Source: Chara braunii (taxonomy: Eukaryota; Streptophyta; Charophyceae; Charales; Characeae). Taken from it: a stretch of DNA of 53,922 nucleotides. Below the pieces are notes generated by a model that was given only the letters and a program-made list of their open reading frames with translations, did not search any database and had not been told where the DNA came from. Below are positions 1-11,084 of the stretch, in pieces. Numbering within the stretch: the first letter of the stretch is position 1; every line of letters begins with the position of its first letter. The position numbers and the translations under genes are program-made. The DNA lies in NCBI GenBank assembly GCA_003427395.1, contig BFEA01000015.1, positions 6,538,307 through 6,592,228 of the forward strand. The letters run 5' to 3'.

Positions 1-1600
1 GAGAACCAAGAATCTAACTCTCTGGGCTCTTTTGAGGCTCTGGGCTACCAGACTCCGATGGCTGGCGCCGCCAGACGCGAGTTGAAGAAAAGCTGCATTG
101 GCACTTCGGTGAAGCTTGGTGCGCAGTAAGAATCCTTCTCGGTAGAAAGAGGCTTGGAGGTAGTGCTGGTGTAAGGCAGAGGGGTAATAGCTTGAACTAA
201 AAGTGGACGCCTGAAAGTGGTGGCTGTATGTTATATTGGATGGTGGGGTATCCACCTTGGCTCGCCACTGGGGTTATATGTGGCAAGGTTTGTACAGTGA
301 ATGGGGATGAGAGGAGATTGAATGTTATATGTGATAGAGGGGTGTCATTCTCTCCTTTGCCCCCCTCTGTTCCCTGCGACTGTGGGCATGTGGGGGAGGT
401 TTATAAGCAATAGAGGGTTGGTAACATCATTTTCCTTTGTCAAGAATGGTTTAGAGTTGTGATGGAAAGTGCTTTCTGCCTTTTCCCATTCCCGTGCGGT
501 TGTTTTTCTCAGGGGGTGGGTTGGGGTTGTTGTGCGGGCAACAGAAGGGAGGATGTTTTTGTGGTGCAGTTCCGTGGTTTCTTGTGAGGTGACTTGCTGC
601 TGATTATTCGTAGGGGCTCTCTAATACTATCCTTCTACCTCCCTTGTGCACTGTCCACTTTTCATCTCACACAGGCTGTCTGGATCGGCCACAGCATCTG
701 GATGGTCCAAGGGGCTGCTGGATGTCATGCTTGGCAACATACGCGCCCTATGGAGCCCTATCAGAACAGCTGTCGTATAGGATGTTTGCATTTGCCCTCG
801 GAATTGTTTAGGTGCCAATATGTTCCTTCAAGTTTTGCTCAATGGCAGAGCCATCCTTTAGTCAGGCTTTGAACATATGTCAAACCTGGGGGATAAATGG
901 GAGCACGACAGGGGCGAACCCAAAAGAAACACGAAAAGTTACCCCCCAAGCCAGTGATCCTAGTCCAAGCAGTCCTGGAGCGTGGTTGTGACGGAGGAGG
1001 GGGGCTTGAGTGTACAGCTTTACTCGTCACAAGTGAGGCATGTAAGGGCCTCGGTCCACTACTCACCACATGCTCAAAAGACAACAAATATGGCGGTATA
1101 TCTTGCAATGTTCTAGTGGAAGATTCGTTATCATTACGGACATGTGATGAGCAGTGGAGTAAGGCCCTTTTTTTTTTTTTTTTTTTTTTTTACGAAATGA
1201 GTTCGAGCCATATCAGAAAACAATCAGAGCAACTGAGAGAGGTGCCTGCCAGCATTGATTACCCTGGAGTTCAGGGGATTGACTGAGCAGGAAGGAGAGG
1301 AATCTCTTCACCCTGAACCCGGCGCCNGATCATGCTGCTGTTTGCTAATTCCTCCCTTCCTCTACTAGCCCCTGAGAACTTCAATTCCATATGTCCCATT
1401 TTGGTCTGAATACCACCTGTTTACTCAAACCCCTCTACTGCAGGCTATTCTAGTCTAAATGCCACCTTTTTACTCTAACCCAATCCCCCTGCGGGAACTC
1501 CGTGTGCCGCCCCTCATCAAGGACCACTCCTAGCTCCCTGCAGAGACCACTCCATACCACATACTGTCCACTAGGCAATTAGCCGGGGGAGGAAAGAAGT
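1..1600. other. No recognisable gene; anonymous sequence
   Basis: Open frames on both strands are short and overlap each other, and none shows a family motif. A T homopolymer of about 24 bases lies near 1168-1191. The bases just before it (around 1140-1165, GCAGTGGAGTAAGGCC) resemble the GTAGTGGAGCGAGGCC end motif of a dispersed repeat seen again near 11900 and 40960, so this is probably a decayed repeat end with a poly(T) tail. There is one ambiguous base at 1327. Confidence 0.5.
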
Positions 1601-2226
1601 CAGGGAAATATTCCAGGGGTTTCAGAGGGATTGCAGGGTTCAGGGAAATATTCCGGGGGTTTCAGAGGGATTGCAGGGTCCACTTTGGTCCATTCATTGA
1701 AGCGTAGTTGGTAGTCCCTTATAATCCCCGTTTGTTGGACCCCCCTTGATGCTGTGCTCTCTGTGGGATCTCCCTTCCACTCCACCTTACCTATCCTTCC
1801 TCCGTTCGCATCCCCAAGCCAGTTTGAGCTGAAGTTCTGAATTTGTTTTTTAATGTCTCTTGGTTCTGTAAGGAGTTGGATTCGTGCCTTGAGTTCATGC
1901 CACCTGGCAGTTATTTCTGTCTGGATCTGTAGCTGGACACTCTCTATGAAGTCGGGGCCTTCTAGTCGTGCCCCTTCCATTTCAAAGGTGCAGCGCCGTC
2001 CCCAGAGGATCGCCCGCCGTCCCACCCTAAGCATGTTATCTGTGAACTCGTGCTTTTGCTCAGTCATACTCTCGGGCCAGGTTTCGCATAGCAGCGCCTT
2101 CCAATCCCATGGCCATTCGACTTTTGTCCCGAGCTGACCCCACACTCCTAACTCATGAGCTTTGAGAAGTACTATACTTCGGTAGCCAGAGCATAAGGGG
2201 CTTGCGAATGGGGCCTGCCCATGCAA
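1600..2226 (-). CDS. Hypothetical protein, 208 residues, possibly TE-derived
   Basis: This is the longest uninterrupted ATG-started frame of non-low-complexity composition in the window. The middle (about residues 60-130) is charged and helix-prone, with a Trp-rich N-terminal third (WPWDWKALLCETW) and a basic/acidic block reading ITARWHELKARIQLL. The C-terminus runs into a 40-bp tandem duplication (1601-1680), so the last residues come from a repeat rather than a conserved domain. I do not recognise the family. No splice sites, promoter or partner gene are evident, and the surroundings are repeats. The Trp/Arg-rich helical style would suit the linker part of a retrotransposon polyprotein, but no catalytic motif supports that. 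It may be a chance open frame. Confidence 0.3.
   Translation of the reverse strand: MHGQAPFASPLCSGYRSIVLLKAHELGVWGQLGTKVEWPWDWKALLCETWPESMTEQKHEFTDNMLRVGRRAILWGRRCTFEMEGARLEGPDFIESVQLQIQTEITARWHELKARIQLLTEPRDIKKQIQNFSSNWLGDANGGRIGKVEWKGDPTESTASRGVQQTGIIRDYQLRFNEWTKVDPAIPLKPPEYFPEPCNPSETPGIFP
1601..1680. repeat. Tandem duplication, 40 bp x 2
   Basis: Two adjacent 40-bp copies beginning CAGGGAAATATTCC, differing at only a couple of positions (CCAGGGG versus CCGGGGG). They form the end of the minus-strand open frame above. Confidence 0.9.
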
Positions 2227-2850
2227 GGCTATTCAAATATCACGTACCATATGGGGTATGCTATATTGGAGGTATAGGTGCCAAGGTTCTCCAAGAAGCT
2301 ATCCCGCCCCACCACCTCCACCAGAAAAAGAAGGAAAAAGAGGAAAAAGAGGGCTGGGCTCTCTACTTTAGAGCCTCGTCAAGTAGAGTCTGTCGACTCT
2401 ATTCGTGTATAAGGTACTGCATGGTCATATGCAACGTACGTATGTTATATGTTTAAACGTTAAATTTGACCGCACACTGAATTCGAACGCTTGTGTTCCA
2501 CAGACGTAATTCGAGGAGTTTCCTCGAAGGAAGTTGGGGCTCTACTGCGGAAACGAAAATTAGTTGTTTCCGGCAGCAGTTGGTGCTTGCCTTGGACAGA
2601 GAAAAAAGAAAAAAAGAAAAAAAAGAACTTTTCAAAGAAGTCGCGATCTACTCAAAAACTACTTTCCCTAAAGTAAACAGATGGGAGCCCTGTCTTGTTT
2701 CTCAAGAGTTCTTTTGAGGTCCGACGTAGCAGTGCGCAAGCTGCACCATCCCATCTGATCGTGCGGCCGAGAAGACGGCGGTGGCACAACTGTTTTTTTG
2801 AACGTGTAATGGAATTTGTGTGCCGCAGAAGCCTAATTTTCGGTACTGAG
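2227..2850. other. No gene seen; AT-rich spacer
   Basis: Contains A-rich stretches (around 2320-2350 and 2600-2640) and a GTACGTATGTTATAT motif near 2440. That motif anticipates the 79-bp tandem array that follows, suggesting the array expanded from a local sequence. No coding signal. Confidence 0.4.
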
Positions 2851-3140
2851 TTTTAAAAATCACTTTTTTAAAGGGAAAGTTTAATACGATGTGCGTATGT
2901 TATATTGGGGGAAAGTCAAATTCTTAAAAACGCTTTTTCAAGGGAAAGTTTGATATAATGCACATATATGTACGTATGTTATATTGGGGGAAAGTCAAAT
3001 TCTTAAAAACGCTTTTTCAAGGGAAAGTTTGATATAATGCACATATATGTACGTGTGTTATATTGGGGGAAAGTCAAATTCTTAAAAACGCTTTTTCAAG
3101 GGGAAGTTTGATATAATGCACATATATTATATTAGGGGCA
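2851..3140. repeat. Tandem array, 79-bp unit, about 3.5 copies
   Basis: The unit contains GTATGTTATATTGGGGG, an A/T-rich stretch, GCTTTTTCAAGGG and TGATATAATGCACATATA. Unit starts fall at 2895, 2974 and 3053. The inner copies are nearly identical and the outer copies degraded, the usual pattern for slippage or unequal exchange. Confidence 0.92.
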
Positions 3141-3242
3141 CGTTGGTAGGGGAAGTCCTGGACATGTGAGGTGGAACGTTTCTAAAACAAAGGAAAGCAA
3201 TGCCTATGCGAATGTGGGTCATGCATTTATAGTCATCTGGAG

Positions 3243-3401
3243 TTAAACTACTAGTACTTGGCCCATACACCGGCTGTGGGAAAAAATAGAGTAGAAGCGT
3301 TTCTAGTCGGACGAATTGGGGCACTTCCGTGGTGACCTGTTCATTCATCATTGTCGCGGCTGGTAACGTGACGTGACTTTCGGAGGTACTGGTGGTCTGA
3401 A
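3243..3401. mobile_element. Small TIR element of the TTAAACCACCAGTAC family (copy 1)
   Basis: The left end reads TTAAACTACTAGTAC. The right end, reverse-complemented, reads TTCAGACCACCAGTACC. The interior (ATAGAGTAGAAGCG, TTTCTAGTCGGACGAATT) is shared with the copy at 33524-33758, so both ends and interior identify the same non-autonomous family. About 159 bp and non-coding. Confidence 0.65.
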
Positions 3402-3540
3402 CTAGCGTGTCCCCCACGCCCAGCCCCCCAAAAAAGTAGTCGTGCATGATGTTCAGCCTAACGGACAAGCGTGAAAGGTTCATGACTTGGTAGGCTTGAC
3501 CTTTGGAGCTGGGCAGGACAAGGTTGTACTGATTGCACGA

Positions 3541-3554
3541 GTGGTTCAAACCAC
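3541..3554. repeat. Palindrome GTGGTTCAAACCAC
   Basis: Six-base arms around CA. The two halves look like two ends of the CCACCAG-type TIR family placed head to head, so this may be a junction between adjacent or nested small elements. Confidence 0.4.
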
Positions 3555-3617
3555 CTGTTTGTTTCCCAGCTATATTGTTCTGCTGTGGCGCTTTAACAGA
3601 CCTAAAAAGTTGCGGAT

Positions 3618-3850
3618 CAGGCCTCCCAGAAGGACAAGTGTGGTGGCTTGTTTATTTGTTAGGGTTTGGTAGCAGAGCGAAGTACTTGACCCGTATCTTA
3701 TTTGTTAGGCTTTGGCAGCAGAGCGGGTTGTTTATTTGCTAGGGTTTGGCAGCAGAACGGATCAGGCCTCCCGGAAGGACAAGCGTGGTGGCCATTCCAC
3801 GGTCATGCCGGCTTGTTTATTTGTTAGGGTTTGGCAGCAGAGCGGGTTGG
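3618..3850. repeat. Composite direct repeats (TTATTTGTTAGGGTTTGGCAG)
   Basis: A roughly 30-bp module containing TTTGTTAGGGTTTGGCAG, followed by CAGAGCGG, occurs four times (near 3652, 3699, 3732, 3820). A second module (CAGGCCTCCCRGAAGGACAA) occurs near 3620 and 3768. The modules alternate, indicating duplication of a composite block. Confidence 0.8.
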
Positions 3851-3931
3851 AAAAAAGAGGACTGCACAGACTGGTGTAATCCGCCATTTCTAAAGCGCTG
3901 AATGCCCTTAACTGTTATTTTCAGTTGTGCA

Positions 3932-3933
<2 letters not shown>

Positions 3934-4015
<82 letters not shown>
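3934..4015. repeat. (GT)n(GA)n microsatellite
   Basis: Uninterrupted GT dinucleotides (to about 4000) switch directly to GA. Open frames through it are low-complexity artefacts. Confidence 0.98.
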
Positions 4016-4085
4016 TGGAAATGGGGTGAGGTTGGGGGCAGTCTGCGGGTAAATGAACCCATAAATACAAATAAAGTTTAATAAA

Positions 4086-4171
4086 CTGCTTGCCTCAGCG
4101 GCGATGGATTTCAACTAGTTGTATGTGTCTGCTTGCCTCAGCAGCGACGGATATCAACCAGTTGTATGTGT
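4086..4171. repeat. Tandem duplication, 43 bp x 2
   Basis: Two copies beginning CTGCTTGCCTCAGC and ending GTTGTATGTGT, with a few substitutions. Confidence 0.9.
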
Positions 4172-4800
4172 GTTGGTTTGAAGGGTAGACGATGTTTTGT
4201 GTTGCCCAAGGAGTCAGCTCTTCGTGTGGTGATTCATATCACCATTTTCCTGCTAGATGCCTTGGGCAGCTAGCATTTCCCGAGCCATGCAGGAGGGTTA
4301 TAGTCGGTAATTTTGTGGATAGCCTGATTCTCCAGACTGCCTTTCGTGGCCCATGAAAACCATGGGCTAGCTCTACGAAGTCCAAGGAGACGCATTGCTT
4401 TTCACTGGTTACAATGGTGCACACAGGGCATACATCCTGCATTGGTAAGGTTGGATGAATCTTGTGCTGATTATCATAGACAAGTTGTAGTGATGCTCTC
4501 AACAATTGCACACTTGCCATCCACTAGGGCTTGGGGACTATCTGGTTTCTGCAGATGTGTAGAACCCCGCCCGATTCTTGACGAGTGTGTCAGTGGTTTC
4601 CAAATGTAGGTGCTTTTTGGGTTAGTCCACCATGAGTCGTCTGACTTCCATAGATAGGTAAGTGAAAAAGCATGTTGAATTTTGCAAGTATAAAGTATTG
4701 GCTTGAATGTTGTCGGTGGTTGTTTTTGTCATCTTGCTCTAATAGAATAAATAGGAAATAAACTCCATAAGGCTATTGTTACTTGCTGCGCCTGCAACAG
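4172..4800. other. No gene recognised
   Basis: Short frames are open on both strands between about 4240 and 4610, but they overlap each other and show no motif, so neither is called. Confidence 0.4.
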
Positions 4801-4805
4801 GCTGC

Positions 4806-4990
4806 ACGGGCCATTTCCAGGGCCGTGACGTTTTCAGGCCAAAAGCCTGAACAATGGCCTACAGGCCCTGTGTCGTTTCAGCCTGAAAGCCTGAAAACAA
4901 GGGCTTATATGCCCTGTGTCGTTTCAGGCTAAATGAGGGCCTTTCCGGCCCTGAGTGTTTTCAGCACTGAGGGCCATTTCCGGGCCCTCA
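4806..4990. repeat. Run of seven short hairpins built from GGGCC/GGCCC and CAGGC/GCCTG
   Basis: Successive inverted repeats, each with a small loop: imperfect CACGG/CCGTG at 4806-4828; TTCAGGC/GCCTGAA at 4833-4851; GGCCT/AGGCC at 4856-4867; GTTTCAG/CTGAAAAC at 4875-4898; AGGGC/GCCCT at 4900-4915; AGGGCC/GGCCCT at 4936-4952; and a perfect eight-base stem TGAGGGCC/GGCCCTCA at 4968-4990. GTGTCGTTTCAG recurs between hairpins. A TATAAA occurs about 155 bp downstream (5145-5150), its relevance unknown. No protein frame explains the conserved periodicity. Confidence 0.75.
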
Positions 4991-5535
4991 TGAGTTCGGT
5001 CTGCCCCAAAACTCAGGCACCAAACCAGGGTTTTAGCTCAGGCCATTTTTAACCTATTTTCAAGACAACCTTCGTTTGAGATTCAACCCCAGGGTCTGGC
5101 ACGTTTTGGCATTGGCAAGAGCAGCCCCTTGGACGGGCCCGTACTATAAAGGACTGGCCCGCCCTGCAGGCTGCTGGTAGTTCCTAGGTACTTCCCAGGC
5201 ACTTCATGTGCAGTTCAGGAGGCAGGAGGTAGTCTTCAGGATTCGGCAGCAGCACTCTGGAGGAGCGCTGCAGGACTAGTAGTAGCGCTAGCAGTAGTCT
5301 TCAGCGCTGGGCGCTTTGTAGCATTACTAGAGAGAGAGAGATTGGGCGGGGAGGCCAGGGAGACTTGTGTGCAGCACCATTGCTCCAGCTCGTCTTCGAG
5401 GTACCTGCAGCACAGCGCCATCTTCACAGGTTAGTACCTGGCATATGAGAGAGAAAGAGAGTTCTTCTTCTTCCTCTTCTCAGTCCACCATCTCCCTCTC
5501 ACCCTCTCGGTATCTGACTTCACTGCATCAGCAGA

Positions 5536-5539
<4 letters not shown>

Positions 5540-5571
<32 letters not shown>
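5540..5571. repeat. (GA)n microsatellite
   Basis: Uninterrupted GA dinucleotides. A shorter GAGAGAGAGA run lies near 5330. Confidence 0.97.
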
Positions 5572-5577
<6 letters not shown>

Positions 5578-5696
5578 TGACATTTGGATCCAGACTCGAG
5601 ATTGGACTTCAGACATTTTGACGAGGGATTATTTGGGACTTGTAACGAGACTTGGTGTTGACGACTTTCCCATCTCTCCCCTCCTCTTCTCCGTCT

Positions 5697-5786
5697 GATC
5701 CTCTCCTCTTCGTCTGTGCATGAGATGGACCTGGCGCCTCTGATCCTCTCCTCTTTGTCTGTGCATGAAATGGATCTGGCGCCTCT
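5697..5786. repeat. Tandem duplication, 45 bp x 2
   Basis: Two copies beginning GATCCTCTCCTCTT and ending CTGGCGCCTCT. Confidence 0.9.
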
Positions 5787-6825
5787 TCCTGTGTATAGCG
5801 CCAGGCTCCCTTCAATTGTGTGGTGAGAATGACGTATGTTTGGTCTGCGTTGTAACATTGATTGGGTTAGTCATTAGTATTCTAGTATTCTGCTGCGCTA
5901 TCTTGTACTACGTGCGAGAGGTCAGTCCCGGTCAGGTCAGAACTAGTATCTAAGTCTTCCACTGCGCTGTAAAGCACCATTTTGTATGTATCAGAATGTA
6001 CACTGCTCATTGAGATTTCACTTGCACTGCATTGTCCATTCAGTACTTTTCATCACATTGCAGATCCTTGGGTATTATGTACATCGCCCAACTGGGCATG
6101 TAACAGCTATGCTGTTCAGGTTGGATCTTACCATTATGATTGTAGAACCTTGATGTGGCAGCATTACCTATGGGGAATGCTCCACGTTTTCCTGTGGGTA
6201 ACAAGCGCGTTTTTTAGGAGGAATGTGGCTGGGACTGGTGGTTTAAAACATAGTTGCGCACAATAATATCTGCCATTAATGACATCCCTGCCCTCTGGGG
6301 TGTATGTTTTTGAACTGTTTTCTCTTCAGGTGTTTCCAAAATTTGGTAGTTTGGAATGTCTTGCTTCGACTGGTTCCTTTCCTCTTGCTGTGTTTTGAAG
6401 ATTTACTAGCTGGAATCTGTTGCTTTGCAGTCGGCAGTATTGACTGGTCCCTTTCCACCTATGAATTCACTGCTCGAATTAGGATTATTATTATATCTTG
6501 CCGATGTCCGTGAACTTACAGGCCAGCACGGGGTTGAAACAATCTTTTTGTAGGTAGAGCTTTGGAAATGAGGTCTTTGAGCTTTGGAAAATGAAGTGCT
6601 CTGGCTGTTGGATCTGATTCTGGGTCTTAACCGCCAGTCCCTTGGAGCCTCCCAGCCCCACCTGGATTGCTGCTGTGGGCCAAATTCAAACTAACCAACC
6701 TGCGCGCAAAGTGTTTTCTTTCTGCCTGATGCAGCCAGCTATTTTGATCTGGTATGCCGAGCCCTTGCCAGCGTGGCAGATTAACTATGGAAACAAAATA
6801 GCTGGGAAATGGACATGTGGTATAT
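5787..6825. other. No gene recognised
   Basis: Only short, motif-free frames. Around 6545-6635 a block (GAGCTTTGG, AATGAAGTG, CTGGCTGTTGGATCTG) recurs in diverged form at 7050-7090, so part of this interval is duplicated. TTAACCGCCAGTCCC near 6628 resembles one end of the CCACCAG TIR family without a matching partner. Confidence 0.4.
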
Positions 6826-7013
6826 TTGAACCACAAGTACACGGCCCCAGCCTTTCAGTCCGAAACTCGTCGCCACGAGAAAACGAGGCCGAAACATCAA
6901 ACGCTGAGTCCGCCGTTTATAAATTCAATCGGCAGTTGCGTTTTCGTGTCGTGCCTCCAGAATTTTGAGGTGTCAGGCCTGCGGCCTAGGTGTCCATGTA
7001 CTCGTGCTTTGAG
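6826..7013. mobile_element. Small TIR element, diverged CCACCAG family (copy 2)
   Basis: The left end TTGAACCACAAGTACACGG pairs with the reverse complement of the right end, TCAAAGCACGAGTACATGG. The roughly 19-bp ends match at most positions around a 190-bp interior without coding potential. The arms are more diverged than in the 32-33 kb copies. Confidence 0.55.
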
Positions 7014-7173
7014 GACTTCTACACCAACTCTCGTTTGAAATAGTCTGCTTGTAGAGCTTTGAAATTATGAAGTGTCCTGGCCGCTGGATTTGGCTTCACC
7101 TCCTGATGCTGGGGTAACTGCCAACCTATGCTTCAGGGTGCCTATTTGAAGATGCAGGGCCGAGGTTCTGTTT

Positions 7174-7305
7174 AGTCTTGGCTCCAATAACGCTTGTAAG
7201 ATTGTGGGAGGTGGTCCTGTTGTTCCATACTCCTTTTGTAGTCTTGGCTCCAATAACGCTTGTAAGATTGTGGGAGATGGTCCTGTTGTTCCATGCTCCT
7301 TTTGC
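7174..7305. repeat. Tandem duplication, 66 bp x 2
   Basis: Two near-identical copies starting AGTCTTGGCTCCAATAACG, first at 7174 and second at 7240. Confidence 0.93.
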
Positions 7306-8500
7306 AGGAAAGAAAAAGGACTTCGGGAAAGAGTGATGCTTTAGCTATACCGAACTCTGCATGTGTATCTGACGTCCATGCTGCTGTCTTCTAATCCGGT
7401 GTGTTTTATGATGAGAGGATAGCACGATTCCATTTGATTGTGCTTGCTTGTGAAAAGGAGACTGGAGCGGCTGTTGGCCTTTGGGTGGGGAAAGGGTTAC
7501 AACAGTACAATGCTTTATAAGGATGAGGAAGGGGAAGACAGGCGGTTTCGTGTGGGTGGGTGCATGTGTGCACGTGTTTGTTTGTGTGTGTATGTCTGTG
7601 CGAACACACGTTAAAGTGTGTTTTCAGGTGTTCCCTGGCCCGTGGTGAGAGGAGAGGGGGAGGTACGATGGCTGTAGTATGGTGACCGGGTGGAGGAAGA
7701 GTAGTGACAATAGGAAGCGCATTGGAAAAAGGGAGGTGTAGGATGAATAAAGGGGTGAGAGGCAGCGGAGCAGGCAGACCAGCAGGGTGAGCAGGCAGTT
7801 TTGAGGTAGAATGGAATGGCAAAGAGTGTTATGGGGTATTGCGAAAAGATGTTAATGACTAAATGGGTAACAATTAACATTAGATGTAGGAGGATATGGT
7901 GATGGTGAGAGTTTCGAAGAGGGGAGTAGAAAGAGCACGGTAAAAAAAGGAAGGTGTAGGCTTAAAAAGCAGGGTAAGAATCATGGGCTGAAGAAAAGGA
8001 GGGAGAGTAAAAAGGAGGGATATGATAAATAAGGGATGACCGTTAGGGATGGGGAAGGCTGATGAACAGGGGTAAGAGCAGTGGAAACGGTCAGTCCAGC
8101 AGGATGAACCAGCCTTCCACTGTGGATTAATCATTCACATACAGACGGGGAAGTAGGCAGACCACCAGCGGGTTGAGCCAGCCTCTCTCTGGGGGAAGGA
8201 GTGTAGAAATGGTAACACATATTGGAGAAAAGTGGATCAGGCATCGTAGCAAGAATGTGACGAAATGGATGGATCAGGCTAAGGACTAAGAATTGCAGTC
8301 GGTGCCCTCAAATTATTAAAAACAATAGAAAGCGAGCATTTTGTTTACATTCGAGAGCTAGCATTTTGTTTTATATGAGGTGGGTGTATTTATGAGATGA
8401 GGAATGATGAAGAGCTCGTATGTGGATCTAATAAGCTGGGAGAATTAGCCTAGCCTTGTGTAGTCTGCTCAAATCTTGGCCTTTTTAGGAGCAATAAGGA
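7306..8500. other. Purine-rich non-coding stretch with degenerate repeats
   Basis: G+A dominate the plus strand from about 7640 to 8250. A motif of the type CAGACCAGCAGGGTGAGCAGGC recurs in altered form near 7775, 8090 and 8157, and GGAGGTGTAGG recurs near 7730 and 7950, suggesting an old tandem array. Minus-strand Pro/Leu-rich frames here reflect base composition rather than a gene. Confidence 0.45.
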
Positions 8501-8502
8501 AT

Positions 8503-8620
8503 TATATCTTGTTCTCTATCTGTTCCCACACAAAAGATTTCATCTCGTTCTCTCTATGTTCCCACGTGATAGATTTCCATCTTGTTCTCTCTCGGTTCAC
8601 GAGCGATACTGTCTCGGTTT
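8503..8620. repeat. Degenerate tandem repeat, about 39 bp x 3
   Basis: The motif ATCTTGTTCTCTCT followed by GTTCCCAC and GATAGATTTC repeats three times with decay towards the right. Confidence 0.7.
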
Positions 8621-10118
8621 GCGAGCGATAGCTGTTTACCGACCTCCTATCAACACCGCCATTCATGAATGTTTGCAGGTCTGTGAGAAAGCAATTTGCT
8701 CACCACCTTGAAATGCCACAACTGAGAGCATTGGTGGTTTCTCTAGCATCTTACCTTACGGGCAATGGCCTTTTATTGGATCTTTGGCAGCAGCAATTCA
8801 GTCTGCGAATTGGTTGACTATTGCAAGAGTCCCTCCTTGCAGTGTAAGCACATTCAGAATCGATAGTAGGGCTTCCCAGAAAGGTCAGGAACCTTGCAAG
8901 TTAGAAAACCCGCTGCTTGGGTTTCTTTTCTGGACTTGGGGATCTGAATGGTATGTCCTTCTTGCAGTCAAGTAAAGCAGACCATACCAGTGTTAGCTGC
9001 AGCACGTCATTACGGTCCGAGCAGAATGAGAACCAGTAATATCCAACTATTTGAATCTGCAGTTCGGAGAATTAAAGGCCCTTTTGTAAATTTTGGATAG
9101 CCTGGTACTTGGGTATTGCTTGTCTGAACTCCAGGCCTCTCTGGCCTGTTGAGCTCTTGGTCCTTTGCGTACAGAAACGAAATCTTTTCAGAAGATTGAG
9201 ATCACGTATCATCCTGGGAAGCTCTTACAATTGCCACACTTGTTCCATTTTAGTGGGCATTTGTCGTTGCCTTTTCATAATTTTCTGCTGTTTATTTATT
9301 TGTTTGTTTGTTTACCCCCATTCAGAAAAGAATTCTCGTGGCTTTTCTTGGCACATTGCCAATTCTCTTCTATGCAGGCCCTATGATACCAATGACAGGT
9401 ATGAGTCTGCCTCCGAAAGGCTAGAAGTGTGGATGTGCGAATGTTTAACCACATATAAGGGGACGGATATCCTCCGCTCTTCCTTGGTTTGTACCCCTCA
9501 TGAATTTTCCGACTTCGGTTGCCGGTCCCTTCTGTAATAATCCACAGGCCGGCGAATATTGCAGCACTGAGGTTTCCACGAATGTCGAGCCCTTGTGGGA
9601 CTGGGCCTGCAGGTTGGTACCACCTGGGTTCATGCGCAACAGTGGGTTTTGAGGAGGGAGTTGTCCTCCAACAACTGGCTGCAATGGTCTAGCTTTCATC
9701 AGATAGCGCTTGAAGGATGTTCACGTTGACGTGGCAACGATAGAAGCAAAGCATACAGACGATGTCTGCGGCAATTGTGCGAATCTTTGAACCGGTGATG
9801 GTGAGAAGCCCCTGGAGGACCAAAGATTGTCTCACTTTTTCTTTTTTTCTCTCCCTTTGTTGTTGTTTTGTTTCATTTTGAGCAACGGTTGTTGTTTCCT
9901 TTTCTACCCCTTCCTTCCCTCTATGTTGCACCCCCCCCAAAGCCTGAAAATATCGTTCACTAGAACGCTATAAAGAGCTAAGCACTGAACGTCCTGGAGA
10001 AAAAAAGGTGATCTTGTTAACATTGCCTGAGGCCAACCATGGATGGTGTTCAGTCTTAATCGCTGTCAGTGTGATGCCTGGTTTTCATATTCTTTGTGCT
10101 TTATGGGAGCACAGGCGG
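8621..10118. other. No gene recognised
   Basis: Open frames reach about 140 codons near 9109-9537 but lack an ATG start and any family motif. A (TTTG/TTTA)n stretch lies at 9292-9315. Nothing else stands out. Confidence 0.4.
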
Positions 10119-10585
10119 CTGAATGGTACACCCATATAACTGTTGATAACCAGACCTGAGTTTGGAATAAAACATCTGAAATGGCCTGGGGCCGGTCAGT
10201 TCAATGGGGGGACTGCCACTCTTTTCTTTGTTAAAAAAATGGGGGATACTGTCAGGTTGTTTGAATAGCTATTGCTCGTCTTAGTACTCGGAAGCCGTGT
10301 ACTCACTTGTGAGTACCTAGCATAGATGATACCCACTTTGCTGAATGGTACACCCGTATAACTGTTTATAAACAGATCTGAGTTTGGAACCCTGACGGAA
10401 TCAACTGAGTAAAACATCTAAGATGGCCTGGGGCCGGTCAGCTCAATGGGACCGTCACTCTTTTCTTCGTTAAAAAAGGGGGGGATACTGTCAGGTTGTT
10501 TGAATAGCTATTGCTCGTTTGAGTTCTAGTACTTGCAAACCATTTTACTCGCTTGTGAGTACCTAGTGTAGATGATACCCACTTT
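10119..10585 (+). repeat. Tandem duplication (about 222 bp x 2) carrying a PPT and LTR-like start
   Basis: Copies start at 10119 and 10341 (CTGAATGGTACACCC...). Each contains an A-run, a G-run, then GATACTGTCAGGTTGTTTGAA. The form A(n)G(n)ATAC followed by TGTCAGG is the usual junction of a polypurine tract and the 5' end of a 3' LTR in Ty3/gypsy elements. Copy 1 also has the palindrome GTACTCACTTGTGAGTAC (10299-10316), partly kept in copy 2. No pol frame is seen upstream, so this is a fragment. Confidence 0.6.
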
Positions 10586-11084
10586 GCGGATAGGCATTTC
10601 AGCCGGATCTGGAACGTTGGAAACTAGAATTGCCACTGTGATGTGCAGGGTGTTGGGTAGTGTATGCCCCAGTAGTATGCGAAGTACATATGGCCTCGTT
10701 TGGCAAGCACCGGGTGTCCATGGGCCGCAGTTGGAGATTCAGGAAAATACCACAATTCTGGGAAATAGTCATAGGGCATTGGGGGAAACAAATTCTGAGC
10801 TCCTAAGGTAAAAAAAAGCTTCATGTAAGTATCCATCTTCATGGGAAGACTTCCCTAGAAAAACAACTGTTGGGATTGATTGTGCGATATTTCTACCGAT
10901 AATATTTGAGATCTCCTTCAGGTGCCTTGGTATGGTCGTATGACCCTCAAATTTAACACACATGGGGCAATGCAGGCCAGGTTGAAGTAGTGTATGGTGA
11001 AGGGGTGGTTGCAGGGGGGAGAGGGAGGGAGCACAGGAAGGTTGGGAACCTGTCGGAAAAGCCGAAGGTTTCTTTTCATAGGCA
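10586..11084. other. No gene recognised; possible LTR remainder
   Basis: If the TGTCAGG at 10491 starts an LTR, this stretch would be its body, but no matching second LTR or CA end was located in the window. Confidence 0.25.

Noticed and set aside
897-1286. 129-codon plus-strand frame with a poly-Phe run
   Set aside because: The Phe run is the T homopolymer of a repeat end, and the rest has no motif.
5145-5150. TATA box for a gene downstream of the hairpin array
   Set aside because: A lone TATAAA with no recognisable transcript or coding region following.
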